A stretch of 64,000 nucleotides of DNA from Marinobacterium jannaschii DSM 6295 (GCF_000620085.1 NZ_KK211066.1:1-64000), one strand, 5' to 3'. Positions 1 through 9,242 are shown, numbered from the stretch's first letter. The notes: generated by a model not told the origin, from the sequence alone. Numbers and translations are program-made.

Positions 1-295
1 GCTCGCTTACAATGTGATCCGCCGGGAGGCCGCGCTGGCAGCCATCGCTTATCAGAGAACGCCAAGCGAGATAAGTTTTAAAGCGGCCTATTGTTACATT
101 GCCAGCCAACTAATCGTGATGGCTCAGGCTCAGCCTGTATCCAAAACAGGGCAGCGATTAGCGAACTTAAGATCCGGCATAGGTGAGTTGTGCATCCACT
201 ACCGTCCCAGGCCTTCAAGACCCAGGACGGTGAAAATGAGCAAGACCCGCTATCCGGTTGATCGCAGTGCTGCCCCGCTTAAGTGAACGGCATTG
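1..295. other. left-edge stretch without an assigned gene
   Basis: No convincing gene is seen. A plus-strand frame (14-286) is open, but its translation has no family look, signal or ribosome site, so it is not called. An inverted repeat, ACCGTCC at 201-207 and GGACGGT at 225-231, could form a hairpin but has no following T-run. The stretch lies downstream of the minus-strand RNase Z gene. Confidence 0.4.
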
Positions 296-1321
296 CTACT
301 TAGCAGTGGCTTTTTCTTTGTCTGCCCGGCCGCCGTTTCGTTTTATCGCCCTGGCATCCAGGCATAGCAGCTCGCCATCTGTCTTTAGCCAGAAACAGTC
401 AAAGTCATTTGCCAGCTGCAGGTCCGCGGTGTAGATGGCTGCCGCTTCAGCCCGGATTTCATCGATACTGTTACCCCGTTTAGGTTCGCCTGCCTGATAA
501 CGCGGGCTGAAATGGGTCAGAATCAGGTGAGGTAATCCGACCGACTGTGCGAATGCCGCTACCCGGGCTGCCGAGCTATGCTGCGGCGCTTCACCAACCT
601 GTTGCAGCACCGCTTCGGTATAGGTTGCCTCATGTACCAGTAATTCACATTCTGTGATGGCGTTTTTCAGCAACGACGGATCATCGTTATCACCGGCAAT
701 AATCAGGCTGCGTGCGCTACGGGCAGCCTCAGAGTAATCATTCCCGCGCAATAAACGGCCATCTGCCAGATAGACGTCCCGCCCTTTCTGCAACAAGCCC
801 CACTCAGGCCCGGATGGAACGCCCTGCTGCTGAAGCAGCTCCTTGCGCAATCGGCGTGGCACGTTGTTCTCGGTAAAGCGGTAAGCATAACTGGCGACAC
901 GGTGATTTAAGGCGACCACCCTGATATCAAAGCCGGCAATACTCTGGTCATTACAATAGGACTCTACCGCGATAAAGCGAATCTCATAATTCAGCTGCAT
1001 CTGTGTAATGCTGATAACAGCATTCAGGTATTGCTCAATCGCAGCGGGCGCAATAATCAGCAATGGCTCTGTTCGCCCGGACAACTGGGCAGAGGCCAGC
1101 AATCCCGGCAGGCCATAACAGTGATCACCATGGATATGGGTGATCAGCACGGCCTTCAGCTTCAGCGGTGATAGCGCAGTGCGCAGCAGCTGATGCTGGG
1201 TTGCTTCGCCGCAATCCACCAGAATCCAGTGCTTACTTCCTGCCTGCTGCAGCGCCGTAGCACTAACATTGCGCTGACGGCTGGGCGACCCGGAGGAGGT
1301 GCCCAGAAAAGTGATATACAT
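296..1321 (-). CDS. rnz: ribonuclease Z (tRNA 3' processing endonuclease)
   Basis: Cytoplasmic metallo-beta-lactamase-fold nuclease that cleaves the 3' trailer of tRNA precursors and may act on other RNAs. The protein is 341 aa. The N-terminal strand MYITFLGTSSGSP is typical of the ElaC family. The zinc motif H-x-H-x-D-H lies at residues 62-67 (THIHGDHCYGLPG). A C-terminal HEATY block near residue 230 and a later LTHFSPRY block supply further ligands and the family signature. It is somewhat longer than E. coli RNase Z (about 305 aa), with the extra at the Lys/Arg-rich C-terminus. It is divergent from rarD, with only 64 bp between the two starts, so the promoters share that gap. Confidence 0.93.
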   Translation of the reverse strand: MYITFLGTSSGSPSRQRNVSATALQQAGSKHWILVDCGEATQHQLLRTALSPLKLKAVLITHIHGDHCYGLPGLLASAQLSGRTEPLLIIAPAAIEQYLNAVISITQMQLNYEIRFIAVESYCNDQSIAGFDIRVVALNHRVASYAYRFTENNVPRRLRKELLQQQGVPSGPEWGLLQKGRDVYLADGRLLRGNDYSEAARSARSLIIAGDNDDPSLLKNAITECELLVHEATYTEAVLQQVGEAPQHSSAARVAAFAQSVGLPHLILTHFSPRYQAGEPKRGNSIDEIRAEAAAIYTADLQLANDFDCFWLKTDGELLCLDARAIKRNGGRADKEKATAK

Positions 1322-1385
1322 AAACTCCCCTATCTAGCCGCCAGTAAAAGCACTAGAATCGCTGCTTTTCTGCGGAGTCACGCTA

Positions 1386-2261
1386 TTGAACCAGGATAAT
1401 AAGGGACTGACCTATGCCCTGACGGCTTACCTTATCTGGGGCAGCTTCGCACTGTTTTTCCATCTGCTGCGCCACATCCCCTCTGCGGAAGTGCTGGCTC
1501 ATCGCATTATCTGGTCATTTGTGCTGGTGGCAGTCATCCTGAGCCTGAAATCGAACTGGCATGCCGTACTGCGTGCTTTGCGTGATCGGTCCCTGCTACT
1601 GCGTCTTATTGCATCATCCCTGCTGATTGCAATCAACTGGCTGGTCTATATCTGGGCGGTATCTCAGGGGCGCATTATCGATAGCAGCCTGGGATACTTT
1701 ATTAATCCACTGGTCAGTGTTTTGCTCGCGACTATGTTCCTGAAAGAGTCCCTCAGCCGCGCCCAGCTTATCGCCGTAGTCCTGGCCCTGGTGGGGGTTA
1801 TCTATCAGGTCCTGGTTAGCGGCAGCCTGCCCTGGATCGCCCTGGTACTGGCATTTTCTTTTGGTACTTATGGACTGATCCGCAAACAGACTGCCGTCGA
1901 TACGGTAACCGGGCTGATGGTGGAGACGCTGGTATTACTGCCGCTGGCGCTGGGTTACTGGCTTTGGCTGCTTGGTACTGACACCAATCATTTTGATGCC
2001 GCTGCCAACGGCCTGTTACTGATCGCTGCCGGTATCATGACTGCGGTACCGCTGCTAGCCTTCGCTGCAGCGGCCAAGCATCTAAGTCTTACCGTGCTGG
2101 GCTTTATGATCTATATTGCACCGTCACTGCAGTTCCTGTCCGGCGTCTTCATTCTGGGCGATGAGCTATCAACCCAGCGACTGATCAGCTTTTGTTTTAT
2201 CTGGTTGGCATTGATTATTTTCAGTGTGGATACCATCAGGCGAGTCCGGAAGCAGACCTGA
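1386..2261 (+). CDS. rarD: RarD-like EamA-family permease
   Basis: Inner-membrane DMT-superfamily protein, 291 aa, with about ten hydrophobic helices in two EamA halves. The start LTYALTAYLIWGSFALFF matches the RarD ('chloramphenicol-sensitive') subfamily, whose substrate is unknown. The start codon is TTG (1386-1388) with GCGGAG about ten bases upstream; no ATG fits the N-terminus better. The gene is followed closely by a strong hairpin terminator at 2284-2313. Family assignment is firm; any role in drug export is only inherited from the family name. Confidence 0.88.
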   Translation: MNQDNKGLTYALTAYLIWGSFALFFHLLRHIPSAEVLAHRIIWSFVLVAVILSLKSNWHAVLRALRDRSLLLRLIASSLLIAINWLVYIWAVSQGRIIDSSLGYFINPLVSVLLATMFLKESLSRAQLIAVVLALVGVIYQVLVSGSLPWIALVLAFSFGTYGLIRKQTAVDTVTGLMVETLVLLPLALGYWLWLLGTDTNHFDAAANGLLLIAAGIMTAVPLLAFAAAAKHLSLTVLGFMIYIAPSLQFLSGVFILGDELSTQRLISFCFIWLALIIFSVDTIRRVRKQT

Positions 2262-2283
2262 ACAAGCAGCCTCTGTTACAGAC

Positions 2284-2313
2284 AAAAAAAGAGGCGCTTG
2301 CGCCTCTTTTTTT
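2284..2313. terminator. bidirectional intrinsic terminator between rarD and the GGDEF gene
   Basis: Palindrome GAGGCGC-TT-GCGCCTC at 2291-2306, flanked by an A-run on the left (2284-2290) and a T-run on the right (2307-2313). It can stop the plus-strand rarD transcript and the minus-strand GGDEF transcript that converge here. Confidence 0.9.
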
Positions 2314-2348
2314 ATTTAACAACTTAAGCCTGTTGGCAGTTGCACCGC

Positions 2349-3251
2349 TCAGGCAGAGCTGTCGCCCTCGGCCCTGTCACCACCGCTCTGGCGAGCGATA
2401 AACAAGTTCTCTTCAGCACGCTTAATCATGCTGGTTACAGAATCTTCCGGCCCTTCCAGGGTAGAGATACCCACACTGACAGTGAACTTCAGATCTCCTG
2501 TCTGGTACGGAATCTCCAGGGCATGCACCGCCTGCAATACGCGATTTGCAGCCAGCAGAGCCTGCTCCTGATTAGTCTCAGGCAGGAATATCGCCAGTTC
2601 ATCATCTCCGAAGCGCGCCAGGAAATCGGCTGTACGTTTCAGGGCATGCAGAGAGGTAACCAGTTGCTGCAGGATCTGATCTCCCGCATCCCAGCCGTGC
2701 TCGTCGTTGATCGCCTTAAAGTGATCAATATCGATCAGCATCAGGGAGCATACCCAGTCGTAGCGCTGCGCCTGTGCCATCGCCTGGCCCAGCACCGGTA
2801 CCAGAGAGCGCCGGTTAAAGGCACCGGTTAACGGATCACGCTGCGCCTGACTGGTAACCTTACGACTGAGGCGTTTCTGTACCGTAATATCCTGCATCAG
2901 CAATACAGATTCACTGAGATTGCCACCCAGTGTCATTTTCACCCAGATAGCTTCTGCCAGACCCGCCGCCTTTAATTCAGGCAACTGGATCGGCCTCAGC
3001 TGTGTTTCGATAGTTTCAGACTGCCCGGAGGTACGCACCCTATCCAGCATCGCATAGAGTTGTTTCACCAGATCGGCATTAAACAGCTCATCAAGACGTT
3101 TACCCTGAATATAATCAGCGTTCATCCAGCCGGCAGCACCCGGGGAGCAACTCTCTATTTCACCTTCAGATCCAATGTAAAAAACTGACTGCTCCATTGT
3201 ACCCAGCAGTGTTTGCAGGCGATCCCTGGTGAGTCCCTGACCCTCAGACAT
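2349..3251 (-). CDS. PAS-GGDEF protein with degenerate signature motif
   Basis: 300 aa, soluble. A PAS-like sensor region covers about residues 10-125, followed by a GGDEF domain at about 135-290 that begins with the canonical DPLTGAFNRR. The domain normally makes c-di-GMP from two GTP. Here the signature is GDDEL (215-219) instead of GGDEF: the second Gly is Asp and the Phe is Leu, while the Asp-Glu pair is kept. The inhibitory I-site RxxD is intact as RTAD (206-209), exactly five residues before the motif. The protein may therefore be a weak cyclase or a c-di-GMP/GTP-binding effector rather than an active enzyme. No membrane segment or EAL domain is seen. It is monocistronic and converges on rarD. 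Confidence 0.88.
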   Translation of the reverse strand: MSEGQGLTRDRLQTLLGTMEQSVFYIGSEGEIESCSPGAAGWMNADYIQGKRLDELFNADLVKQLYAMLDRVRTSGQSETIETQLRPIQLPELKAAGLAEAIWVKMTLGGNLSESVLLMQDITVQKRLSRKVTSQAQRDPLTGAFNRRSLVPVLGQAMAQAQRYDWVCSLMLIDIDHFKAINDEHGWDAGDQILQQLVTSLHALKRTADFLARFGDDELAIFLPETNQEQALLAANRVLQAVHALEIPYQTGDLKFTVSVGISTLEGPEDSVTSMIKRAEENLFIARQSGGDRAEGDSSA

Positions 3252-3590
3252 CCGATAACTCCTCTTGTTGGTGCATCTACATCAAGGTTTATAGCACAGC
3301 CTAAGGATGATGTTCAGCCCTAACGCGGGAATAACTCCCTGATGGTAAGCAAATTTTTAGTCAACGAAGGCATCGCACCACACTCAGTATCACATCTGCC
3401 TTGCTATCAAAACAGCAGAGTATCCGGCTCTCTGCCAGCCTGTCCGCGGGATAATCGGCGCCCGATTCGACCAAAGCATTACGCCTGCATGCACAATTCA
3501 TATTCATCAGCTTTCAGGAATTAATTATGCGCCAATACCGCAAAATATCCATTATTTGGCATCAACTATGCACTACTCTATCTCTAGAAT

Positions 3591-3907
3591 ATGCTCCATC
3601 GATTGGGCACCAGCCTGCAATGACAGCATCTCTGATATTGCGTGCAACTGCCTTTGATGAAGGTATCGCGGGAGCTTAATCCCGTGTGTCCCTGAATCTT
3701 TAAATCAGCTTGGCCGGATCACTTATTTGATCCGTTCGATACGGTTGCGTGTGGTATGTACTCGGGGTACTTATCTCATGTCGTCGGCATCTGGCAACGG
3801 GGCCGGATGCACCCAGAGCCGCCCACTCCCTCAGGCGGCTTTGTTAAGTCAATCTCTTTTTACGCACCGGCACTCTGAGGCCTTCGGAGTAGCCGGTCTT
3901 TTTTTGC
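3591..3907 (+). ncRNA. candidate structured RNA or long leader, terminator-ended
   Basis: About 310 bases upstream of the Lrp gene with successive hairpins: CGGGA/TCCCG (around 3669-3684), GGATCA/TGATCC (3716-3733), GTAC/GTAC around CGGGG (3758-3770), and AGCCGCC/GGCGGCT (3817-3840). They are followed by a strong intrinsic terminator at 3865-3907. No plus-strand gene precedes it, so the terminator implies that this stretch is itself transcribed. TAGAAT at 3585-3590 is a plausible -10 box. I recognise no Rfam class. It is either an independent sRNA or an attenuating leader for the Lrp gene 88 bp further on. Confidence 0.5.
3865..3907 (+). terminator. intrinsic terminator upstream of the Lrp gene
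   Basis: Stem ACCGGC-ACTC pairs with GAGT-(A)-GCCGGT, one bulged base, directly followed by CTTTTTTT (3897-3905). It is oriented for plus-strand transcripts only, since there is no T-run on the other side. Confidence 0.85.
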
Positions 3908-3994
3908 CTGCCGTTTGCACTTTTCAGTGACCGCTGATGCATAATAAAACCTGCTTCACCTTCCCTTTCTGCCTCAGGTAAACGCTTGGTAATC

Positions 3995-4468
3995 ATGTCA
4001 GAAGAACTGGATCATATCGATCGCAAGATCCTGCAGCTGCTACAGAAAGACGGCTCACTCTCGGCGACAGAGATCGCGGATAAAGTCGGCCTGTCTCAAT
4101 CCCCCTGCTGGAGGCGTATCAACCGTCTGCAGGAGAGCGGCATTATTCGTGAGCGGGTTGCTCTGCTGGACCGGCAAAAGCTCGGACTGGGCATAGTGGT
4201 GATGGTCAATATCAAGCTGTCCAGCCACGGCTGGAAGATGCTGACCGAGTTTGAAGATGCGATTGTCGGATACCCCGAAGTCGTCGAGTGTTACACCATC
4301 ACCGGCGGTATGGACTATGCCTTGCGGGTAGTTACGCGGGATATCGAAAGCTACGAGCACTTCATGCGCCGCAAGTTACTGCAGCTACCCCATATACTGG
4401 AAGCCCAGTCCTATATCACAATGACTGAAGTGAAGAACACCACCGAGCTGCCACTGAGCCATATCTGA
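3995..4468 (+). CDS. Lrp/AsnC-family transcriptional regulator
   Basis: 157 aa from the ATG at 3995 (a TTG three codons earlier is less likely). An N-terminal winged helix-turn-helix begins LDHIDRKILQLLQKDG and includes SATEIADKVGLSQSPCWRR. The C-terminal RAM/ACT-like effector domain carries VVECYTITGGMDYALRV, the block that binds amino acids in this family. It faces the ornithine/lysine decarboxylase gene across a shared terminator, so control of amino-acid or polyamine metabolism is plausible but inferred. A structured leader-like RNA precedes it. Confidence 0.92.
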   Translation: MSEELDHIDRKILQLLQKDGSLSATEIADKVGLSQSPCWRRINRLQESGIIRERVALLDRQKLGLGIVVMVNIKLSSHGWKMLTEFEDAIVGYPEVVECYTITGGMDYALRVVTRDIESYEHFMRRKLLQLPHILEAQSYITMTEVKNTTELPLSHI

Positions 4469-4510
4469 CCCTTAGTCATAGCTATGGCTTAAAGCAGCTG
4501 TATAAAGTAA

Positions 4511-4537
4511 AACGCCCGCATGAATGCGGGCGTTTTT
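4511..4537. terminator. bidirectional terminator between Lrp and decarboxylase genes
   Basis: Hairpin ACGCCCGCAT-GA-ATGCGGGCGT with a T6 run on the right and an A-rich left flank, lying between two convergent genes. Confidence 0.9.
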
Positions 4538-4566
4538 TGTTCTGGCACAGTGCCGGAGGAAGCGAA

Positions 4567-5748
4567 TCACTCAGCCGGTAATACGTAGTATTTCAGCGGC
4601 GGGAAGCCGTTGAACTCCACCGAGCTGTAACTGGTGGTATAAGCACCTGTCGATGTCCAGTAAAGGCGGTCACCGATCTCAAGGGACAGGGGCAGCTCAT
4701 ACTTGTGTGATTCGTACATTATATCCAGGCTGTCACAGGTTGGTCCCGCCAGGATGACCCCCTCAGCCTCTCCACTGCGCTCGGTAATAATCTGATACTT
4801 GATCGATTCTCCCATGGTTTCGATCAGTCCGTTAAACAGACCAACGTCGGTGTAGACCCAACGCTCCAGCGCAGTTGCCGACTTACGTGAAATCAGTACA
4901 ACGTCAGACACCAGCACACCGGCATCAGCTACCAGCGAACGTCCCGGCTCAAGAATAATCTCAGGAATCTCGTCCCCGAAATCTTCCTTCAGGAAGCGGG
5001 TAATCTCCTCTACATAAACATCAAATTCATTCGTTTTGTAGAGATAGGTCGCAGGAAACCCACCGCCCATGTTGATCATCTTCAGGGCGATATCGAATTC
5101 ATTCTTAAGGCGTTCGAAAATCACCTTAACCTTGGCAATAGCACCATCCCAGACATCAATATCGCGCTGCTGCGAACCGACATGGAAGGATACGCCGTAT
5201 GGCTCCAGCCCAAGATCCCGTGCCAGCACCGCCAATTCGACCGCCATTTCAGGGTTACAGCCGAATTTGCGTGACAGCGGCCAGTCAGCACCTTCAGAGC
5301 CCTCTGTCAGAACACGAATATAGATCCGGGAACCCGGGGCATATTCGGCGATATTACGCAGATCGGCTTCCGAATCGGTGGCATAAAGGGATACACCCTT
5401 TTCATGGAAGTAGGCGATATCGGCACGCTTCTTAATGGTATTACCAAAGCTCATCCGCTCCGGCGCCACATCGTACTTCAGGACTTTGTCCAGCTCGTAG
5501 GTGGAAGCGATATCGAAGTTTGAGCCCTGCTCTGCCAGCATCGAGATAATCTCATCGGCCGGGTTGGCTTTTACGGCATAGTAGACATTGGCGTAATCAA
5601 AACCATTCACCAACTGATCATACTTGCGGCGAATATCGTCGATGTCCAATACCAGAAATGGCGTTTCTTTGTTCTCAGCAAACGTCTTAATGCGCTTCCA
5701 CATCTCCGGACTGACGTGCTCCGGAAGAGAAAAGGTATTAGGTTCCAA
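4567..5748 (-). CDS. fold-III PLP-dependent ornithine/lysine decarboxylase
   Basis: 393 aa, alanine-racemase (fold III) type, like eukaryotic-style ornithine decarboxylases and bacterial ornithine/lysine decarboxylases; it makes putrescine or cadaverine. The PLP lysine is K60 in YYAVKAN. Phosphate and glycine-loop blocks follow (SFHVGSQQ, NMGGGFP, LEPGRSLVADAG). The C-terminal catalytic Cys block is GPTCDSLD, the hallmark of decarboxylases rather than racemases. The start is ATG 5748. It is monocistronic and convergent with an Lrp regulator. Ornithine versus lysine preference cannot be told from sequence alone; carboxynorspermidine or diaminopimelate decarboxylase is less likely. Confidence 0.88.
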   Translation of the reverse strand: MEPNTFSLPEHVSPEMWKRIKTFAENKETPFLVLDIDDIRRKYDQLVNGFDYANVYYAVKANPADEIISMLAEQGSNFDIASTYELDKVLKYDVAPERMSFGNTIKKRADIAYFHEKGVSLYATDSEADLRNIAEYAPGSRIYIRVLTEGSEGADWPLSRKFGCNPEMAVELAVLARDLGLEPYGVSFHVGSQQRDIDVWDGAIAKVKVIFERLKNEFDIALKMINMGGGFPATYLYKTNEFDVYVEEITRFLKEDFGDEIPEIILEPGRSLVADAGVLVSDVVLISRKSATALERWVYTDVGLFNGLIETMGESIKYQIITERSGEAEGVILAGPTCDSLDIMYESHKYELPLSLEIGDRLYWTSTGAYTTSYSSVEFNGFPPLKYYVLPAE

Positions 5749-5983
5749 TGCGGTCGGATTCCTGCAGCGATTATTAATTCAGATAACAATAAGCCCACCA
5801 GTGGCACGGGCTCAATTTCGCGAAGTATAGAGCAACACTGTACCCGCGCAAGCTTTATTTGAGTGCTTTGAACGAGGCGCAGACGCTGGCCGTTCTGATC
5901 TTTATCTATTGCGACATCAAGTTTCCGAATCCGGCCGATCCGGCAGCGCTGCCGCTCCTTCAGCCTGGTATTTCAGAGAAACT

Positions 5984-6586
5984 CTACAGCCCCTGCCCCT
6001 GCGTAATAACCCGTTCAATCTCCGCAAAACTTTTGACTTCGTACATTACGTCAAAGCGTATTTTCAACAGTCGGGAAATATCACTGGCGGAGATCAACCC
6101 CCTGAGACGTTTGACACCGGCGTAGCTTTCATCGACCACCAGTGCATGCTGGTCTCCGGAGCCCTTGAGGGTAAGCATGACGTCGCCGATACGGGATTGC
6201 TGAATCTGCTCGTAGGTTAATGCACGGATATTTTCCTTGCGCAGCATAATATGCCGGATCTGAACCTGGTCCCGGCTCATACCGTGTGTTTCCATGATCG
6301 CCATCGGTTTATCGCCTACTAAATCGCCAGCCGTCACTATGCCGCTAAAGTTCCCCTGACCATCCACAGCCAGCAGTAACCGAACATGCTGGCTTTTCAT
6401 ATATTCCAGGGCATCACCGAGCCCACTGGTCTCTTCGATTGTGACGGGGCTAATCTTCGAAAAGTCGGTCATCACTCCGAGTGCCGGGCTGCGCAGATCG
6501 ACCTTATCCTGCTCCCGTTCCGGTTTCAGCAGGAAATTGACTTCAGAGGCCCCTTGCAATCTGATGGGATAGAATTCCTGAAACAT
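5984..6586 (-). CDS. tandem CBS-domain protein
   Basis: 200 aa, soluble. After about 35 variable residues, two CBS motifs follow: one with SGLGDALEYMKSQHVRLLLAV and GIVTAGDLVGDKP, the second near QQSRIGDVMLTLKGSGDQHALVV and LRGLISASDISRLL. CBS pairs bind adenosyl ligands and gate a partner. No fused enzyme or transporter is present, so it is a stand-alone CBS protein of unknown partner. It lies between the decarboxylase and the NfeD gene on the same strand, with long gaps, so probably it is transcribed alone. Confidence 0.85.
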   Translation of the reverse strand: MFQEFYPIRLQGASEVNFLLKPEREQDKVDLRSPALGVMTDFSKISPVTIEETSGLGDALEYMKSQHVRLLLAVDGQGNFSGIVTAGDLVGDKPMAIMETHGMSRDQVQIRHIMLRKENIRALTYEQIQQSRIGDVMLTLKGSGDQHALVVDESYAGVKRLRGLISASDISRLLKIRFDVMYEVKSFAEIERVITQGQGL

Positions 6587-6723
6587 AACAGCTCCCTGTG
6601 TATTTATTGTCTATTCAGGATAGCTGCTGTTTCAGCGATTGGCGGCAGTTAGATAAGCCGATGCGGTCGAAGCCGCCGTCAGAAGAGTAGTATGAGCAAC
6701 AGAAGCAGGCGCAGACAGTACAT

Positions 6724-7170
6724 TCAGCTAAGCGGTGCGAGCAGCAATACCATGCCATCAGACCCGACAACTTCTACCCGGGCCCCCGGCGCCAGATCAG
6801 TTTCACAACGGACTTTCCAGTAGGTATCACCAATCATAACCTTACCCTCGCCCGCCTCTATAGCATCCGACAGTACGATTCTGCGACCCACCAGCTGGGC
6901 GGCCCGGTTATTCAGCAATGGCGCTGTAGTCGTGCGATTAAATTTCCGGAACATCACCCAATACAGCAGGGTGAAAACCACACTGAAAAGCGCGTACCAC
7001 AGCAGTTGATGCTGCCAGTCCACAACCCACTCCATCACCAGCATAATCGCGAGTATCAGGGCGGCAGCCGCCAGCCCCAGCAGAAAGCCGGCAGCACCTG
7101 AGACCTCGGCAATCAGCAACACCGTCGCAATGATCAGCCAGTGCCAATGGGTAAGATCATTCAGTTCCAT
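6724..7170 (-). CDS. NfeD-family membrane protein
   Basis: 148 aa. Two or three N-terminal membrane helices (about residues 8-75) are followed by a C-terminal OB-fold domain with LVGRRIVLSDAIEAGEGKV and the conserved end GARVEVVGSDGMVLLLAPL. NfeD short forms act with SPFH proteins in membrane microdomain organisation. It starts 12 bp after the SPFH gene, so the two form an operon. Conserved gene pairing and domain order make the call firm; the cellular role is not visible in sequence. Confidence 0.9.
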   Translation of the reverse strand: MELNDLTHWHWLIIATVLLIAEVSGAAGFLLGLAAAALILAIMLVMEWVVDWQHQLLWYALFSVVFTLLYWVMFRKFNRTTTAPLLNNRAAQLVGRRIVLSDAIEAGEGKVMIGDTYWKVRCETDLAPGARVEVVGSDGMVLLLAPLS

Positions 7171-7182
7171 CTCTGCTCTCCC

Positions 7183-8106
7183 TTACTGATTGCGCGTGGA
7201 GTTGTTAAACAACTCTTTCATACCAGCCAGAGACCCGATCAGATCAGATGCCTCCAACGGCATCATGACTATCTTGCTGTTGTCAGCCGACGCGATATCC
7301 CGGATGGCGTCGGTGTACTTCTGGGCAATGAAGTAGTTCAGTGCCTGGCCGTTGCCCTGGGCGATGGCAGCAGAAACCACCTGGGTAGCCCGGGCTTCAG
7401 CTTCAGCAGCGCGCTCGCGCGCTTCCGCTTCCCTGAAGGCCGCTTCCTTCTCACCTTCAGCCCGCAAAATCTGCGCGCGCTTTTCACCTTCCGCCACCGC
7501 AATAGCAGCCTCACGCTCACCTTCGGCCGAAAGAATCGCAGCACGCTTCTCCCTTTCGGCCTTCATCTGATTCGCCATGGCATCCACAAGATCCTGCGGA
7601 GGGGCAATATCCCGGATTTCCACGCGGGTAACTTTCACTCCCCAGGGGTCGGTAGCTTCATCGACTTTACTTAGCAACTGGTTGTTGATCGCATCACGAT
7701 TGCTCAGCATCTCATCCAGCTCCATCGAACCAAGTACAGCACGTATATTGGTCATTACCAGATTCTGCATCGCGCGGGTCAGATCGTTGACCTCATAGCT
7801 GGCCCGTGCAGCGTCCTGCACCTGAAAAAAGCATACGGCATCGGTAGTCACCATGGCGTTATCAGCGCTGATCACTTCCTGGGGAGGCACATCGAGCACC
7901 TGCTCCATCATGTTCTGCTTGAAACCAACACCATCGACGAAGGGGATAATAATATTGAGGCCAGGCATCAAAGTACGGGTAAAGCGGCCAAACCGCTCCA
8001 CTGTCCAGTGGTGACCCTGAGGTACCATTTTGATACCGGAAAAGATAACGACCATTGCCAGCAACAGAATCGCGGCAACGGTGATTTCAAAGGCGAAGCC
8101 GAACAC
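7183..8106 (-). CDS. qmcA: SPFH/band-7 membrane protein (QmcA-like)
   Basis: 307 aa. A single N-terminal helix (about residues 5-25) precedes the SPFH domain with [28 protein letters not shown] and the DGVxxxTDA-like block. A long Ala/Glu/Arg coiled coil (about 180-240; repeated [16 protein letters not shown]) mediates oligomerisation. It resembles stomatin/QmcA proteins that sit around FtsH-type proteases or form membrane microdomains. It is first in an operon with the downstream NfeD gene. The family call is firm, the function general. Confidence 0.9.
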   Translation of the reverse strand: MFGFAFEITVAAILLLAMVVIFSGIKMVPQGHHWTVERFGRFTRTLMPGLNIIIPFVDGVGFKQNMMEQVLDVPPQEVISADNAMVTTDAVCFFQVQDAARASYEVNDLTRAMQNLVMTNIRAVLGSMELDEMLSNRDAINNQLLSKVDEATDPWGVKVTRVEIRDIAPPQDLVDAMANQMKAEREKRAAILSAEGEREAAIAVAEGEKRAQILRAEGEKEAAFREAEARERAAEAEARATQVVSAAIAQGNGQALNYFIAQKYTDAIRDIASADNSKIVMMPLEASDLIGSLAGMKELFNNSTRNQ

Positions 8107-8300
8107 ATCAAACTCCTTTTTTATGTTCTTAACTCATGCAGCTTGTCTCAGGGACACCTGCCGGGCTAAATCACTAACACGGAGATAAGATGGCTCTGAA
8201 GGCCAGAGGTGTTTCGGACTTATTTGCAGGGACCCTGAGTTCAAAGCTTCTCACAGCTTAGCCGGGAAATCACCTTTTGATAGGACTTTTTACTGAGACA

Positions 8301-9185
8301 TTAAAGGCCGGGGAGTAAAAAACTCCCCTCGCTCATCAGTACCGCCTGACCACTCACATACACCGCCTCCACACCCGCTCTATCGGACACTACCCGGGTT
8401 GTAATGTAGGACGGCCGTCCCATCTCGACTCCCTGCTCAATCAGGTAGTGTTGCTCACCAGAAACGCTGTCGGTTATAGCCAGCGTCCCGGCCAGTGCCG
8501 CTGCTGCACTGCCAGTTGCCGGATCTTCGGGAATATTAAAACCGGGATCGAACATCCGGGCGCGAATATCAGCCTGCAGGCCCTGACGACAGAACAGATA
8601 CACCGAACAGGCTTCAGCATCCCGCAGATATCTTCGCCACAGTGTAAGATCCAGTTCAGCTTCACTCACAGCCGCCAGATCTTTCAGCTCAATAAGCTGA
8701 AACGGCAGCCCGCAGTCACCTATTACCGGTTCAGCAACCACCTGCTCCGGTCTTAGCCCCAGCAATTCGGCCGCCTGCATCCTGCTCAGACCTGACGTGT
8801 TTACCCGAGGCAGCTGAGCAGTCTGAAAGCACGCCACAGCACGCTCCCTATCCAACACCACCGACACATCCCCGATACCTTCCTGCAATACAACGCGCTC
8901 ACTCTCCGCGCTCAACCAGCCGAGTTTATCCAGCAGCAAGGCGGTTCCAACCGTAGGGTGACCTGCAAACGGAATCTCCGTCGTTGGCGTAAAGATCCGG
9001 ACAGGCACTCTGCCTGCGTCCATTTCACCGGTGATAAACACGGTTTCTGAAAGATTCAGCTCGGTGGCTATCTGCTGCATCATTGTGGTATCCAGTGTCG
9101 CGGCATCGGTAAATACTGCTAACGGGTTACCTCCAAATGGCCTGTCGGTAAAGACATCCAGTGTGTAGTACTTAAATTTCTGCAT
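8301..9185 (-). CDS. PhzF-family isomerase-like protein
   Basis: 294 aa, soluble, diaminopimelate-epimerase fold. The N-terminal TLDVFTDRPFGGNPLAVF is the PhzF family start. Catalytic-type Glu is in LSETVFI, near residue 47. The blocks PFAGHPTVGTALLL and, later, EDPATGSAAAALAG complete the signature. Most stand-alone members, such as E. coli YddE, have no known substrate, and no phenazine genes are nearby, so phenazine synthesis is not implied. It lies 57 bp downstream of the DUF1127 gene on the same strand and could be cotranscribed with it. Confidence 0.9.
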   Translation of the reverse strand: MQKFKYYTLDVFTDRPFGGNPLAVFTDAATLDTTMMQQIATELNLSETVFITGEMDAGRVPVRIFTPTTEIPFAGHPTVGTALLLDKLGWLSAESERVVLQEGIGDVSVVLDRERAVACFQTAQLPRVNTSGLSRMQAAELLGLRPEQVVAEPVIGDCGLPFQLIELKDLAAVSEAELDLTLWRRYLRDAEACSVYLFCRQGLQADIRARMFDPGFNIPEDPATGSAAAALAGTLAITDSVSGEQHYLIEQGVEMGRPSYITTRVVSDRAGVEAVYVSGQAVLMSEGSFLLPGL

Positions 9186-9242
9186 CTTTCGTCACTCCTT
9201 GTTCAATCCCGTTATCCTGACCCTGTCCGGCACCACTACGAC

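Larger units (their letters stand above)
3252..3994. other. 743-bp intergenic stretch holding a probable RNA gene
   Basis: No protein-coding gene is convincing here; short open frames exist but overlap predicted RNA hairpins. The left part should hold the promoter of the minus-strand GGDEF gene. The right part contains a structured, terminator-ended segment described separately (about 3591-3907). Confidence 0.6.

Noticed and set aside
14-286. Open plus-strand frame of 90 codons at the left edge
   Set aside because: No ribosome site, no family resemblance, and composition unlike the neighbouring genes.
3342-3930. Short plus-strand frames in the region before Lrp
   Set aside because: They overlap predicted RNA stems and the terminator and lack ribosome sites.
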